DNA from: an uncultured Desulfobacterales bacterium
GTDB taxonomy: Bacteria; Desulfobacterota; Desulfobacteria; Desulfobacterales; JAFDCJ01
Assembly (NCBI GenBank): GCA_945787595.1
Contig: CALZJV010000732.1
Coordinates: 1-5,028, forward strand
Reading direction: 5' to 3'
Length of the DNA stretch: 5,028 bases
Below, in pieces: positions 1 to 4,794 of this stretch. The position numbers and the translations under genes were made by a program. Below the pieces are notes generated by a model. It saw nothing but the letters and a program-made list of their open reading frames with translations. It had not been told where the DNA came from and searched no databases. Each line of letters begins with the position of its first letter. Position 1 is the stretch's first letter.

Positions 1-111
1 GAAGGTGAAGATCCAGTGATTTACCAGAAAATGAACCCTGATAAAATGCGAAAGGTTTTCGAGAAACATATCCTTGCGGGTGAAGTTCTGACTGATTATG
101 TCCTCGTATGA
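1..111 (+). CDS. C-terminal end of a probable thioredoxin-like [2Fe-2S] ferredoxin-domain protein (partial)
   Basis: The first frame is open from the window edge to TGA at 109-111 and gives 36 residues; the 5' part lies outside. The visible tail contains PVIYQKMNPDKMRKVFEKHI and then LAGEVLTDYVLV. It resembles the end of the thioredoxin-like [2Fe-2S] domain found in NuoE/HoxF/HndA-type proteins and stand-alone ferredoxins: a short 'xIxYxxxxPxxxxxIxxxHxxxGExVxxxxx' ending after the cluster-binding cysteines. Those cysteines would lie upstream and are not visible. The stop directly after the domain suggests a stand-alone small ferredoxin or the end of a larger protein, rather than an N-terminal domain of a NuoF-like subunit. 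The role would be electron transfer in the cytoplasm. The last codons overlap a 19-bp sequence repeated at 4636-4654. The family call is tentative because only the tail is seen; that this is a real coding end is more secure than its name. Confidence 0.5.
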   Translation, partial: EGEDPVIYQKMNPDKMRKVFEKHILAGEVLTDYVLV

Positions 112-118
112 AACTTCA

Positions 119-267
119 TTCAAAATTACAGTTTTGCCACCAAGGCACAAAGACACGAAGTGAAGATATGTGTTTTAAATCATTAGATCTATTCTGGATA
201 AGGAACCAATAAATTTAACTGTAATCTTAGTGCCCTGGTGTCTTTGTGGCGGAACAAATAACATTAA
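119..267. repeat. Fold-back (inverted-repeat) element, possible MITE-like insertion
   Basis: Two inverted arms lie at 136-160 and 226-250. Comparing the first with the reverse complement of the second gives 19 of 25 matching positions, and weaker similarity continues outward on both sides. Each arm is itself three 8-bp units of the form NCACNARG: CCACCAAG, GCACAAAG, ACACGAAG on the left (137-160), and CCACAAAG, ACACCAGG, GCACTAAG on the reverse strand (226-249). The ~65-bp centre is AT-rich and has no ORF. The sequences on the two sides (GTATGAAACTTCA ending at 118 and AGTTTC starting at 268) are directly adjacent at 4642-4659, so this block looks like an insertion. No transposase is encoded, and no clear target-site duplication is visible. 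It could instead be a local repeat array that grew in place. Confidence 0.5.
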
Positions 268-326
268 AGTTTCTTTTTTGATCAGACTGGCCGCTTTTCA
301 GGCCAGCGCTATGGCTGAAACCTGAT
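268..326 (+). repeat. Dispersed palindromic repeat, copy A
   Basis: This 59-bp stretch aligns without gaps to 4654-4712 (46 of 59 positions identical). Its first 41 bp align to 4592-4632 (33 of 41). The order of parts is a pyrimidine run (TTTCTTTTTT), GATCAGAC, then a hairpin CTGGCC-GCTTTTCA-GGCCAG at 287-306 with a 6-bp perfect stem, then CTGAAACCTGAT. The T-run precedes the hairpin rather than following it, so it is not a normal intrinsic terminator on either strand. It resembles REP-like intergenic repeats, but I do not recognise a named family. Confidence 0.7.
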
Positions 327-393
327 CTTCGAATTCCGATTTTAAGGGATGAACAACTTCGGTAACCAACAGCCGTGAATTAAACCTCCGTAC

Positions 394-411
394 ATGGTGG
401 ACACCCTGTGA
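394..411 (+). promoter_or_regulatory. Translation start region of the dppB-like gene, with overlapping mini-ORF
   Basis: GTG at 408-410 is the only usable start after the in-frame TAA at 381-383 that keeps the normal family N-terminus. GGTGGA at 396-401 is a weak Shine-Dalgarno match, six bases before it. A five-codon ORF (ATG 394, MVDTL, TGA 409-411) ends in a GTGA overlap with this start. It could couple translation, but it has no visible ribosome binding site of its own. I see no convincing -35/-10 promoter in 327-393. Confidence 0.4.
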
Positions 412-1385
412 TTGTTTTCATTATCCGCCGCTCTTTTCAAAGCAGTGTGGTGTTGCTGGCCATGTCCCTGCTGGTGTTTGTGGGGGTGTACGCCATCGGC
501 AACCCGGTGGACATCCTGATCAGTCCGGAAGCAACTCCCCAGGAGTATGAGGATGCCGTCAAAGCCCTGGGACTTGACAAGCCCATGTGGGAGCAGTACT
601 GGATTTTTTTAACCAATGCCCTGCACGGAAACCTGGGCAACTCATTTGTCTTCAACGAGCCCGCTTTGAAGCTGATTTTACAGCGCATGCCGGCCACCCT
701 CGAGCTGGCCTGCGGAGCATTGCTCATGGCGATAATATTGGGCATACCGCTGGGCATGATTGCCGGAATTAAATCCGAGAGCTGGATCGGCCGCAGTATC
801 ATGAGCGGATCCATCCTCGGTTTCAGCCTGCCCACTTTCTGGGTGGGACTGATGCTGATTATGCTTTTTGCAGTTATGCTGGGCTGGCTGCCGGCCTCGG
901 GACGCGGTCAAACCGTCGATCTTTTCGGTGTGCCGGTCAGTTTCCTCACCCCGGACGGTCTCTCCCATATACTGCTGCCGGCCGTTAATTTAGGGCTCTT
1001 CAAGCTTTCTCTGACCATTCGTCTGACCCGCGCCGGCACCCGTGAAAACCTGCAACTGGACTACGTGAAATTCGCCCGCGCCAAGGGGCTTTCCAACACC
1101 CGTGTGATCGGGGTACACGTCCTCAAGAATATTCTGATTCCGGTGGTGACGGTGCTGGGACTGGAACTGGGCAATGTCATCGCGTTTGCAGTGGTGACCG
1201 AAACGATCTTTGCCTGGCCGGGTATGGGCAAATTGATCATCGACTCCATCGGCGTTCTCGACCGGCCGATCATCGTGGCATATCTGCTGATCACGGTGAC
1301 GATGTTTATCGTCATTAATTTTGTGGTGGACGTTCTCTACTCGGTTCTCGATCCGCGGGTTCGTCTGGGAGATATAAAGGCATGA
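408..1385 (+). CDS. dppB: Dipeptide/oligopeptide/nickel ABC transporter permease, DppB family
   Basis: Inner-membrane permease subunit of a peptide/nickel-type (PepT family) ABC importer; it forms half of the translocation pore. The 325-residue length is normal. The N-terminus (IIRRSFQSSVVLLAMSLLVF) is the standard positive patch plus first membrane helix, followed by a periplasmic region with the family-typical LGLDKPMWEQYW (54-65) and GNLGNSF (74-80). Further helices lie at about 97-121, 132-163, 185-203, 245-266 and 287-311. The cytoplasmic coupling loop is at about 219-245, with ARAKGLSNTRVIGVHVLKN matching the EAA-type motif that docks on the ATPases. The usual ending (LYSVLDPRVRLG) is present. 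The start is GTG. The stop TGA (1383-1385) overlaps an ATG at 1382, the likely original start of the next permease gene. No substrate-binding protein gene is adjacent, so dipeptides, oligopeptides, nickel or related solutes all remain possible; the symbol gives the family only. Confidence 0.93.
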   Translation: MIVFIIRRSFQSSVVLLAMSLLVFVGVYAIGNPVDILISPEATPQEYEDAVKALGLDKPMWEQYWIFLTNALHGNLGNSFVFNEPALKLILQRMPATLELACGALLMAIILGIPLGMIAGIKSESWIGRSIMSGSILGFSLPTFWVGLMLIMLFAVMLGWLPASGRGQTVDLFGVPVSFLTPDGLSHILLPAVNLGLFKLSLTIRLTRAGTRENLQLDYVKFARAKGLSNTRVIGVHVLKNILIPVVTVLGLELGNVIAFAVVTETIFAWPGMGKLIIDSIGVLDRPIIVAYLLITVTMFIVINFVVDVLYSVLDPRVRLGDIKA

Positions 1386-1450
1386 CAACCCCTGCCAAAG
1401 ATCGGCGCACCGTCGGAGAAGAGACCTACGGCGGTTGCAGAGTCCCCTTT
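1367..1450 (+). other. Probable original start and frameshifted N-terminal segment of the dppC-like gene
   Basis: ATG at 1382 overlaps the dppB stop as ATGA and has GGGAG at 1367-1371, ten bases upstream. Its frame reads MTTPAKDRRTVGEETYGGC and then loses all similarity to permeases. The frame that encodes the permease body is open from just after TGA 1383 and reads [18 protein letters not shown], a typical DppC N-terminus, but has no good start before TTG 1449. Removing one base between 1386 and about 1430, for example from the C run at 1389-1392, joins ATG 1382 to the body as MTTLPKIGAPSEKRPTAVAE followed by SPLRRF. This points to a one-base insertion (or two-base deletion), either in the genome or in the read data. 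Confidence 0.65.
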
Positions 1451-3230
1451 GCGCCGCTTTATCTCGGATTTTTGCGAGAGCCGGGTGGCTCTCTTGGGAT
1501 TGGTGGTGTTTGGGAGTATCGTTTTCGTGGCCGTCTTTGCTCCTTATATTTCATCCCAGGATCCGTATGACCTGGCCCAACTGGATATTATGGCAGGACG
1601 GTTGGAACCGGGGGCCGCAAGCGCTGCCGGCTATACCCATTGGCTGGGCACCGACGATCAGGGGCGTGATATGTTGAGCGGAATTTTTTACGGACTGCGC
1701 ACAAGCCTGGGCGTCGGCGCCATGAGCGCCTTGCTGGCATTGATGTTCGGCGGAACCATGGGGTTGATCGCCGCCTATTTCGGCGGAAGGACGGACACCC
1801 TGATCATGCGCGTGGTAGATGTCCAGCTCAGTTTTCCTTCCATTCTGATCGCCTTGGTGCTGCTGGCCATTTTAGGGCAAGGGGTGGACAAGATCATTGT
1901 GGCGCTGGTGGCGGCCCAGTGGGCCTATTATGCACGGACCATTCGCGGCACGGCCCTGGTCGAGCGACGCAAAGAATACATCGAGGCAGCCGCCTGTCTG
2001 GCCTTGAGCCACCGGCGCATCGTGTTTCAGCAACTTCTGCCCAACTGCCTGCCGCCGCTGATCGTGTTCGGCACGTTCCAGGTGGCCCATGCCATTGCCC
2101 TTGAAGCGACGCTTTCTTTTTTGGGTATCGGCTTGCCGATTACCGAACCCTCCTTGGGTTTGCTCATTTCCAACGGGTTTGAGTATATGCTGAGCGGCAA
2201 ATACTGGATCAGTTTCTTTCCAGGCGTGGCTTTGCTGCTCACAACAATGAGTGATGTTGCGGAGCTCCTGGTCATTGAAAACCTCCACACCCACTTTTTT
2301 ATGAAAAGCGGAATCGTTAAAGCGGTGGATGATGTCAGCTTGACCGTCAACAGGGGGGAAGTACTCGGTCTAGTCGGTGAATCCGGTTCGGGGAAATCGG
2401 TCACCGGTTTTTCGATACTGGGGCTGGTGGACCCCCCTGGGCGCATTGTCAGCGGACGAATCCTGTTCCATGGCCGGGATATCGTGTCGCTGTCCGAGGA
2501 CCACTGGCGGGCTCTGCGTGGGTCGCGCATTGCCATGATCTTCCAGGACCCCATGATGACGTTAAACCCGGTTCTGCGTATCGATACCCAGATGATTGAG
2601 GCTATTTTAACCCATGAAAAAGTGGATCGGCAAACCGCGCGCCGGCGTGCGCGGGATGCCCTGGGTCTTGTGGGTATTGCATCTCCGGACGAGCGGTTGC
2701 GTGCTTATCCGCATCAATTTTCCGGGGGTATGCGCCAGCGAGTGGCCATTGCTATCGCTATATTGAACAAACCCGATTTAATCATTGCCGACGAACCGAC
2801 AACGGCTTTGGATGTGACCATTCAGTCTCAGATACTGTTTGAAGCCCAAAGGCTCTGCCGGGAAACCGGAACGGCCTTAATCTGGATCACCCATGACTTG
2901 ACCGTTGTGGCCGGCCTGGCCGACCATATTTGCGTCATGTACGCCGGGCGGATCGTCGAACAGGGAAGTATCGACGAGGTCCTTGATCGTCCTTTGCACC
3001 CTTACTCGAGCGGACTTATCGGCTCGGTGCCCAGCCGCAACAAGCGCGGTAACGCGCTGTACCAGATTCCCGGTATGACCCCCTCATTGCTGAACCTGCC
3101 TGAAGGATGCGCTTTTCGCGAGCGTTGCCCCCGGGCCGACCATGCCTGTTTGGTGACGCCCGAAATCACCCGTCCGGTGCCGGGACGTCGGATTCGCTGC
3201 TTCCATCCCCTTCTCAACGAGGCGTCATGA
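1449..3230 (+). CDS. Fused DppC-family permease / DppD-family ATPase (permease C-terminus missing)
   Basis: One 593-residue ORF holds two subunits. Residues 1-266 are a DppC-type permease: first helix about 14-34, periplasmic [12 protein letters not shown] (66-77), EAA coupling loop 179-198 (the usual Gly is Ala), LSFLGIG (222-228), and the start of the last helix, [14 protein letters not shown]. Residues 267-593 are a complete DppD-type ATPase of 327 residues: Walker A GESGSGKS (310-317), Q-loop Gln366, signature FSGGMRQR (424-431), Walker [13 protein letters not shown] (444-455), H-loop His482, and the oligopeptide C-terminal domain with Cys554, 560, 567 and 584, the pattern that binds a [4Fe-4S] cluster in DppD structures. 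The permease lacks its usual final ~20 residues (FNLLGDGLRDALDP-like). TTG 1449 is only the first usable start; the real start is probably ATG 1382 in another frame. Fused permease/ATPase proteins of this family are known, and the C-terminus of DppC is cytoplasmic, so a working fusion is possible. The stop overlaps the next start by 4 bp. Confidence 0.85.
   Translation: MRRFISDFCESRVALLGLVVFGSIVFVAVFAPYISSQDPYDLAQLDIMAGRLEPGAASAAGYTHWLGTDDQGRDMLSGIFYGLRTSLGVGAMSALLALMFGGTMGLIAAYFGGRTDTLIMRVVDVQLSFPSILIALVLLAILGQGVDKIIVALVAAQWAYYARTIRGTALVERRKEYIEAAACLALSHRRIVFQQLLPNCLPPLIVFGTFQVAHAIALEATLSFLGIGLPITEPSLGLLISNGFEYMLSGKYWISFFPGVALLLTTMSDVAELLVIENLHTHFFMKSGIVKAVDDVSLTVNRGEVLGLVGESGSGKSVTGFSILGLVDPPGRIVSGRILFHGRDIVSLSEDHWRALRGSRIAMIFQDPMMTLNPVLRIDTQMIEAILTHEKVDRQTARRRARDALGLVGIASPDERLRAYPHQFSGGMRQRVAIAIAILNKPDLIIADEPTTALDVTIQSQILFEAQRLCRETGTALIWITHDLTVVAGLADHICVMYAGRIVEQGSIDEVLDRPLHPYSSGLIGSVPSRNKRGNALYQIPGMTPSLLNLPEGCAFRERCPRADHACLVTPEITRPVPGRRIRCFHPLLNEAS
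2223..2260 (+). other. Permease-ATPase fusion junction
   Basis: The permease reading PGVALLLTT meets the ATPase reading [13 protein letters not shown] at ATG 2247-2249, in the same frame. This Met is where a separate DppD would start, and no spacer or linker is present. No good ribosome binding site precedes it. The other two gene borders in the operon are ATGA overlaps (1382 and 3227). Here too ATGA occurs at 2247-2250, and in the +1 frame the bases just before the TGA read SQQ. That may be the remnant of the original dppC tail and stop, now bypassed because a deletion changed the frame. Confidence 0.7.
3217..3229 (+). promoter_or_regulatory. Ribosome binding site and coupled start of the dppF-like gene
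   Basis: ACGAGG at 3217-3222 lies four bases before ATG 3227-3229, and the TGA of the upstream ATPase is at 3228-3230 (ATGA overlap). This site decides the start. The frame stays open further upstream, to 3107, only because it reads across the upstream gene out of frame. Confidence 0.75.
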
Positions 3231-4240
3231 AAAACACCGCTAACAAGCCTGCCATCGTTCAATTGCAGAATGTCTCCAAGCGCTTCGTAAAATCACTGGA
3301 TTTGGCCGCAAAAATTGCCCAAAAACTCGGCGCAAACATCCGCGAAGAGGTGGTCCATGCGGTGGACAATGTGAATCTGAGCATCGCGCAGGGGGAAGTG
3401 GTGGGACTTGCCGGCGAATCGGGATGCGGCAAGTCGACCCTGGGCAGAATGGTAGCCGGAATTCTTCCTCTCAGCGAAGGTACGATTTTCTACAAAGGAA
3501 AGGATGTGGCGCATTTGCCATCTGAGGAATGCAAACACGTTGCGCTCAACATCCAGATGATTTTCCAGGACCCATTCGCTTCTCTGAATCCACGCAAACG
3601 GGTTCGCAACATCATCGGTGATGCACCCTTGGTCCATGGTATCGCCCGGCGATCGGAATTGGATGTTTACCTGGACAAGGTCATGCTGCGCTGTGGCCTG
3701 GACCCTATCTTTAAACGGCGATATCCACACCAGTTTTCAGGCGGCCAGCGGCAGCGGATCGGAATTGCTAGGGCCTTGGCGGTAAATCCCGAATTTATCG
3801 TTTGCGATGAGGCAGTGGCGGCCCTGGATGTGTCGATTCAAGCACAGATTCTGAATCTCTTCATGAAGCTTCGTGAGGATTTGAATTTAACCTACCTGTT
3901 CATCAGTCATGACCTCGGTGTCGTCGAACATATCAGCGATCGGATTGTGATCATGTACCTGGGAAGGGTCGTGGAAGCCGCAAAAGCGGAAGAACTTTTC
4001 GCCACACCAAATCACCCCTATACCCAAGCCCTGTTGCGCGAGGTGCCGCGTTTGGAGAACCGACGTTCCCGATTTACACCCGTTAAAGGAGAGATCCCTT
4101 CGCCCCTCGACCCACCATCCGGATGCCATTTCAATCCTCGCTGTCCCCACGCCATGAATCGCTGCCGCGAAGAAGTGCCGGTGCTGAAGGAGATCGCGCC
4201 ACAGCGATTTTCCGCCTGCCATCTAAATGATATATCCTGA
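3227..4240 (+). CDS. dppF: Dipeptide/oligopeptide/nickel ABC transporter ATP-binding protein, DppF family
   Basis: Second cytoplasmic ATPase of the importer; it pairs with the DppD-type domain to hydrolyse ATP. From ATG 3227 it has 337 residues, a normal length. The start [20 protein letters not shown] leads into the first beta strand, with the family-typical insertion before VVHAVDNVNL. Walker A GESGCGKS is at 63-70, Q-loop Gln114, IFQDPFASLNPR at 112-123, signature FSGGQRQR at 170-177, and Walker B FIVCDEAVAALD at 190-201, with catalytic Glu195 and an Ala where Pro is most common. H-loop His228 follows in FISHDLGVVEHISDR. The oligopeptide C-terminal domain has HPYTQALL (263-270) and Cys300, 306, 313 and 331, a likely [4Fe-4S] site by analogy with DppD. 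All catalytic residues are present, so this subunit looks intact, unlike the permease upstream. It overlaps the fused gene by 4 bp and is last in the operon. Confidence 0.94.
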   Translation: MKNTANKPAIVQLQNVSKRFVKSLDLAAKIAQKLGANIREEVVHAVDNVNLSIAQGEVVGLAGESGCGKSTLGRMVAGILPLSEGTIFYKGKDVAHLPSEECKHVALNIQMIFQDPFASLNPRKRVRNIIGDAPLVHGIARRSELDVYLDKVMLRCGLDPIFKRRYPHQFSGGQRQRIGIARALAVNPEFIVCDEAVAALDVSIQAQILNLFMKLREDLNLTYLFISHDLGVVEHISDRIVIMYLGRVVEAAKAEELFATPNHPYTQALLREVPRLENRRSRFTPVKGEIPSPLDPPSGCHFNPRCPHAMNRCREEVPVLKEIAPQRFSACHLNDIS

Positions 4241-4276
4241 ACCGGACAAGCCTCCGGCGGAGAACCAAGTGATTCA

Positions 4277-4298
4277 CCCCAGAGACACGCACACGAAG
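4277..4298 (+). repeat. Degenerate octamer repeat cluster
   Basis: CCCCAGAG, ACACGC and ACACGAAG follow each other and match the NCACNARG octamer pattern of 137-160 and 226-249, with two bases lost from the middle unit. The final unit ACACGAAG is identical to that of the left arm upstream. Weak on its own; supported by the better copies upstream. Confidence 0.4.
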
Positions 4299-4313
4299 GA
4301 GTAGCCTGCCGTA

Positions 4314-4357
4314 TTGGAGGTTAGAGGCGATAGGCTTCCGGCGTTGGAGGTTGGAGG
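4314..4357 (+). repeat. Direct repeat of a G-rich 14-mer, 30 bp apart
   Basis: TTGGAGGTTAGAGG (4314-4327) recurs as TTGGAGGTTGGAGG (4344-4357) with one difference. Inside the second copy GTTGGAG is repeated in tandem (4343-4349 and 4350-4356), again a 7-bp period. Confidence 0.5.
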
Positions 4358-4364
4358 GGAAAGA

Positions 4365-4392
4365 GCTGAAGGCTGAAAGCTCAAAGCTCAAA
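4365..4392 (+). repeat. Heptamer tandem repeat, 4 units (GCTSAAR)
   Basis: Four adjacent 7-bp units: GCTGAAG, GCTGAAA, GCTCAAA, GCTCAAA. The units diverge by one or two bases, as in short tandemly repeated repetitive (STRR) sequences described in cyanobacteria. There is no coding function in any frame. Confidence 0.7.
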
Positions 4393-4407
4393 GAAAGGTT
4401 TCCTTCG

Positions 4408-4424
4408 AATCGACGCCTTCGATT
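4408..4424. repeat. Small perfect hairpin
   Basis: AATCGA (4408-4413) and TCGATT (4419-4424) form a 6-bp stem with a 5-base loop. No T-run follows on either strand, so it is not called a terminator. Confidence 0.35.
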
Positions 4425-4447
4425 AAACAGCAAACCGCAGAATTTCG

Positions 4448-4462
4448 AAGGGTGGAACCCTT
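4448..4462. repeat. Small perfect hairpin
   Basis: AAGGGT (4448-4453) and ACCCTT (4457-4462) form a 6-bp stem closing a 3-base loop. No T-run follows. It may be part of an intergenic repeat; no function can be assigned. Confidence 0.35.
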
Positions 4463-4476
4463 GGAATGACGATTGT

Positions 4477-4572
4477 CGATTGACGAATTGTGGATGTCGC
4501 TTCGCCCTGCTCTTTAAAAAATAAAATCGATAGAATTCCTTAATTCGACATTCGTCGATCGTTCGCTTTTTT
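4477..4572 (+). terminator. Inverted repeat followed by a T-run; weak terminator candidate for the operon
   Basis: CGATTGACGAAT (4477-4488) can pair with ATTCGTCGATCG (4550-4561) over 12 bp with one G-U pair, enclosing 61 bases. A smaller hairpin, TCGAC-ATTC-GTCGA (4545-4558), sits at the right end. Six Ts follow at 4567-4572, several bases beyond the stems. The gap to the T-run and the distance of over 230 bases from the dppF stop make it a poor classical terminator, but nothing better lies between. Confidence 0.25.
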
Positions 4573-4591
4573 ATAATCTGGGCAAGGCCGA

Positions 4592-4632
4592 AGTCTCTTT
4601 TCCGATCAAACTGGCCGCTTTAGCAGCCAGCG
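4592..4632 (+). repeat. Dispersed palindromic repeat, copy B (shortened)
   Basis: Matches copy A at 33 of 41 positions without gaps (pyrimidine run, GATCAAAC, TGGCCGCTTT, CCAGCG). The hairpin is kept in altered form: GGCCGCT (4613-4619) pairs with AGCGGCC (4629-4635). The 3' CTGAAAC part of copies A and C is missing. Same orientation as A and C. Confidence 0.65.
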
Positions 4633-4645
4633 GCCGTGCTTGTAT

Positions 4646-4664
4646 GAAACTTCAGTTTCTTTTT
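4646..4664 (+). terminator. Short palindrome plus T-run; weak terminator candidate
   Basis: GAAACT-TC-AGTTTC (4646-4659) is a perfect inverted repeat followed directly by five Ts (4660-4664). The stem is short and AT-rich, so it would end transcription poorly. It spans the join between the 19-bp repeat (4636-4654) and copy C of the palindromic repeat. Confidence 0.25.
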
Positions 4665-4712
4665 CGATTAGACCGGCCGTTTTTTTGGCCAGCGGCGGCG
4701 CTGACACCTGAC
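4654..4712 (+). repeat. Dispersed palindromic repeat, copy C
   Basis: Aligns without gaps to copy A upstream of the operon (46 of 59 identical). The stem core is GGCC (4675-4678) with GGCC (4687-4690) around a T-rich loop; a T-to-C change weakens the outer stem. It is preceded by GTATGAAACTTC, which lies 150 bp away from copy A in the upstream region. Its 3' end runs into the heptamer array at 4701. Confidence 0.7.
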
Positions 4713-4728
4713 ACCCGACACCTGAAAC
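4701..4728 (+). repeat. Heptamer tandem repeat, 4 units (CYGAMAC)
   Basis: Four adjacent 7-bp units: CTGACAC, CTGACAC, CCGACAC, CTGAAAC. The unit CTGAAAC also occurs right after the hairpin of copy A (315-321), so this array may have grown from the tail of the palindromic repeat. Confidence 0.7.
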
Positions 4729-4794
4729 CTTGCGTTCTTTACACCATGTTGTCAGATAAAACCCGATCAGATCCTAAGGCGCTTTCATATAACA

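Larger units (their letters stand above)
4241..4794. other. Repeat-rich intergenic region between convergent genes; no gene seen
   Basis: This 554-bp stretch separates the dppF-like gene (+) from the M20 peptidase (-). I found no ORF with protein-like composition, no tRNA and no CRISPR pattern. It is made of short tandem repeats (7 bp and degenerate 8 bp), small perfect hairpins, a longer inverted repeat and two copies of the palindromic repeat also found upstream of the operon. These are listed separately. The stretches between them (for example 4241-4276, 4495-4540 and 4729-4794) show nothing I can name. Confidence 0.7.

Noticed and set aside
287..306. Hairpin of copy A as an intrinsic terminator for the upstream gene
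   Set aside because: The T-run lies before the hairpin on the + strand and becomes an A-run on the - strand, so neither strand has stem followed by Ts.
327..407. Sigma-70 or sigma-54 promoter for the operon
   Set aside because: No pair of -35/-10 boxes with proper spacing and no GG-N10-GC type site could be picked out with confidence.
1382..1570. ORF from ATG 1382 read straight through as a separate 62-residue protein
   Set aside because: After the first residues it is a shifted reading of the permease coding region. It is better explained as the real dppC start followed by a frameshift.
3107..3226. Upstream extension of the dppF frame to 3107
   Set aside because: It reads out of frame through the cysteine-rich end of the DppD domain and has no family similarity. 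ATG 3227 has a ribosome binding site, a 4-bp overlap with the upstream stop and the normal family N-terminus.
3806..3835. Walker B of DppF reading DEAVAALD instead of DEPVSALD as a loss-of-function sign
   Set aside because: The catalytic glutamate and the D-loop aspartate are kept, and Ala at these positions occurs in working ABC ATPases.
4131..4433. 100-codon open frame on the - strand overlapping the end of dppF
   Set aside because: It runs over the antisense of dppF and over heptamer repeats. The composition is repetitive and arginine-rich, with no recognisable domain. It is treated as a shadow frame.
4241..4794. CRISPR array or small RNA gene in the repeat-rich region
   Set aside because: Repeat units are 7-14 bp and tandem, or dispersed and imperfect, without regular spacers. 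No tRNA-like or known RNA fold is visible.
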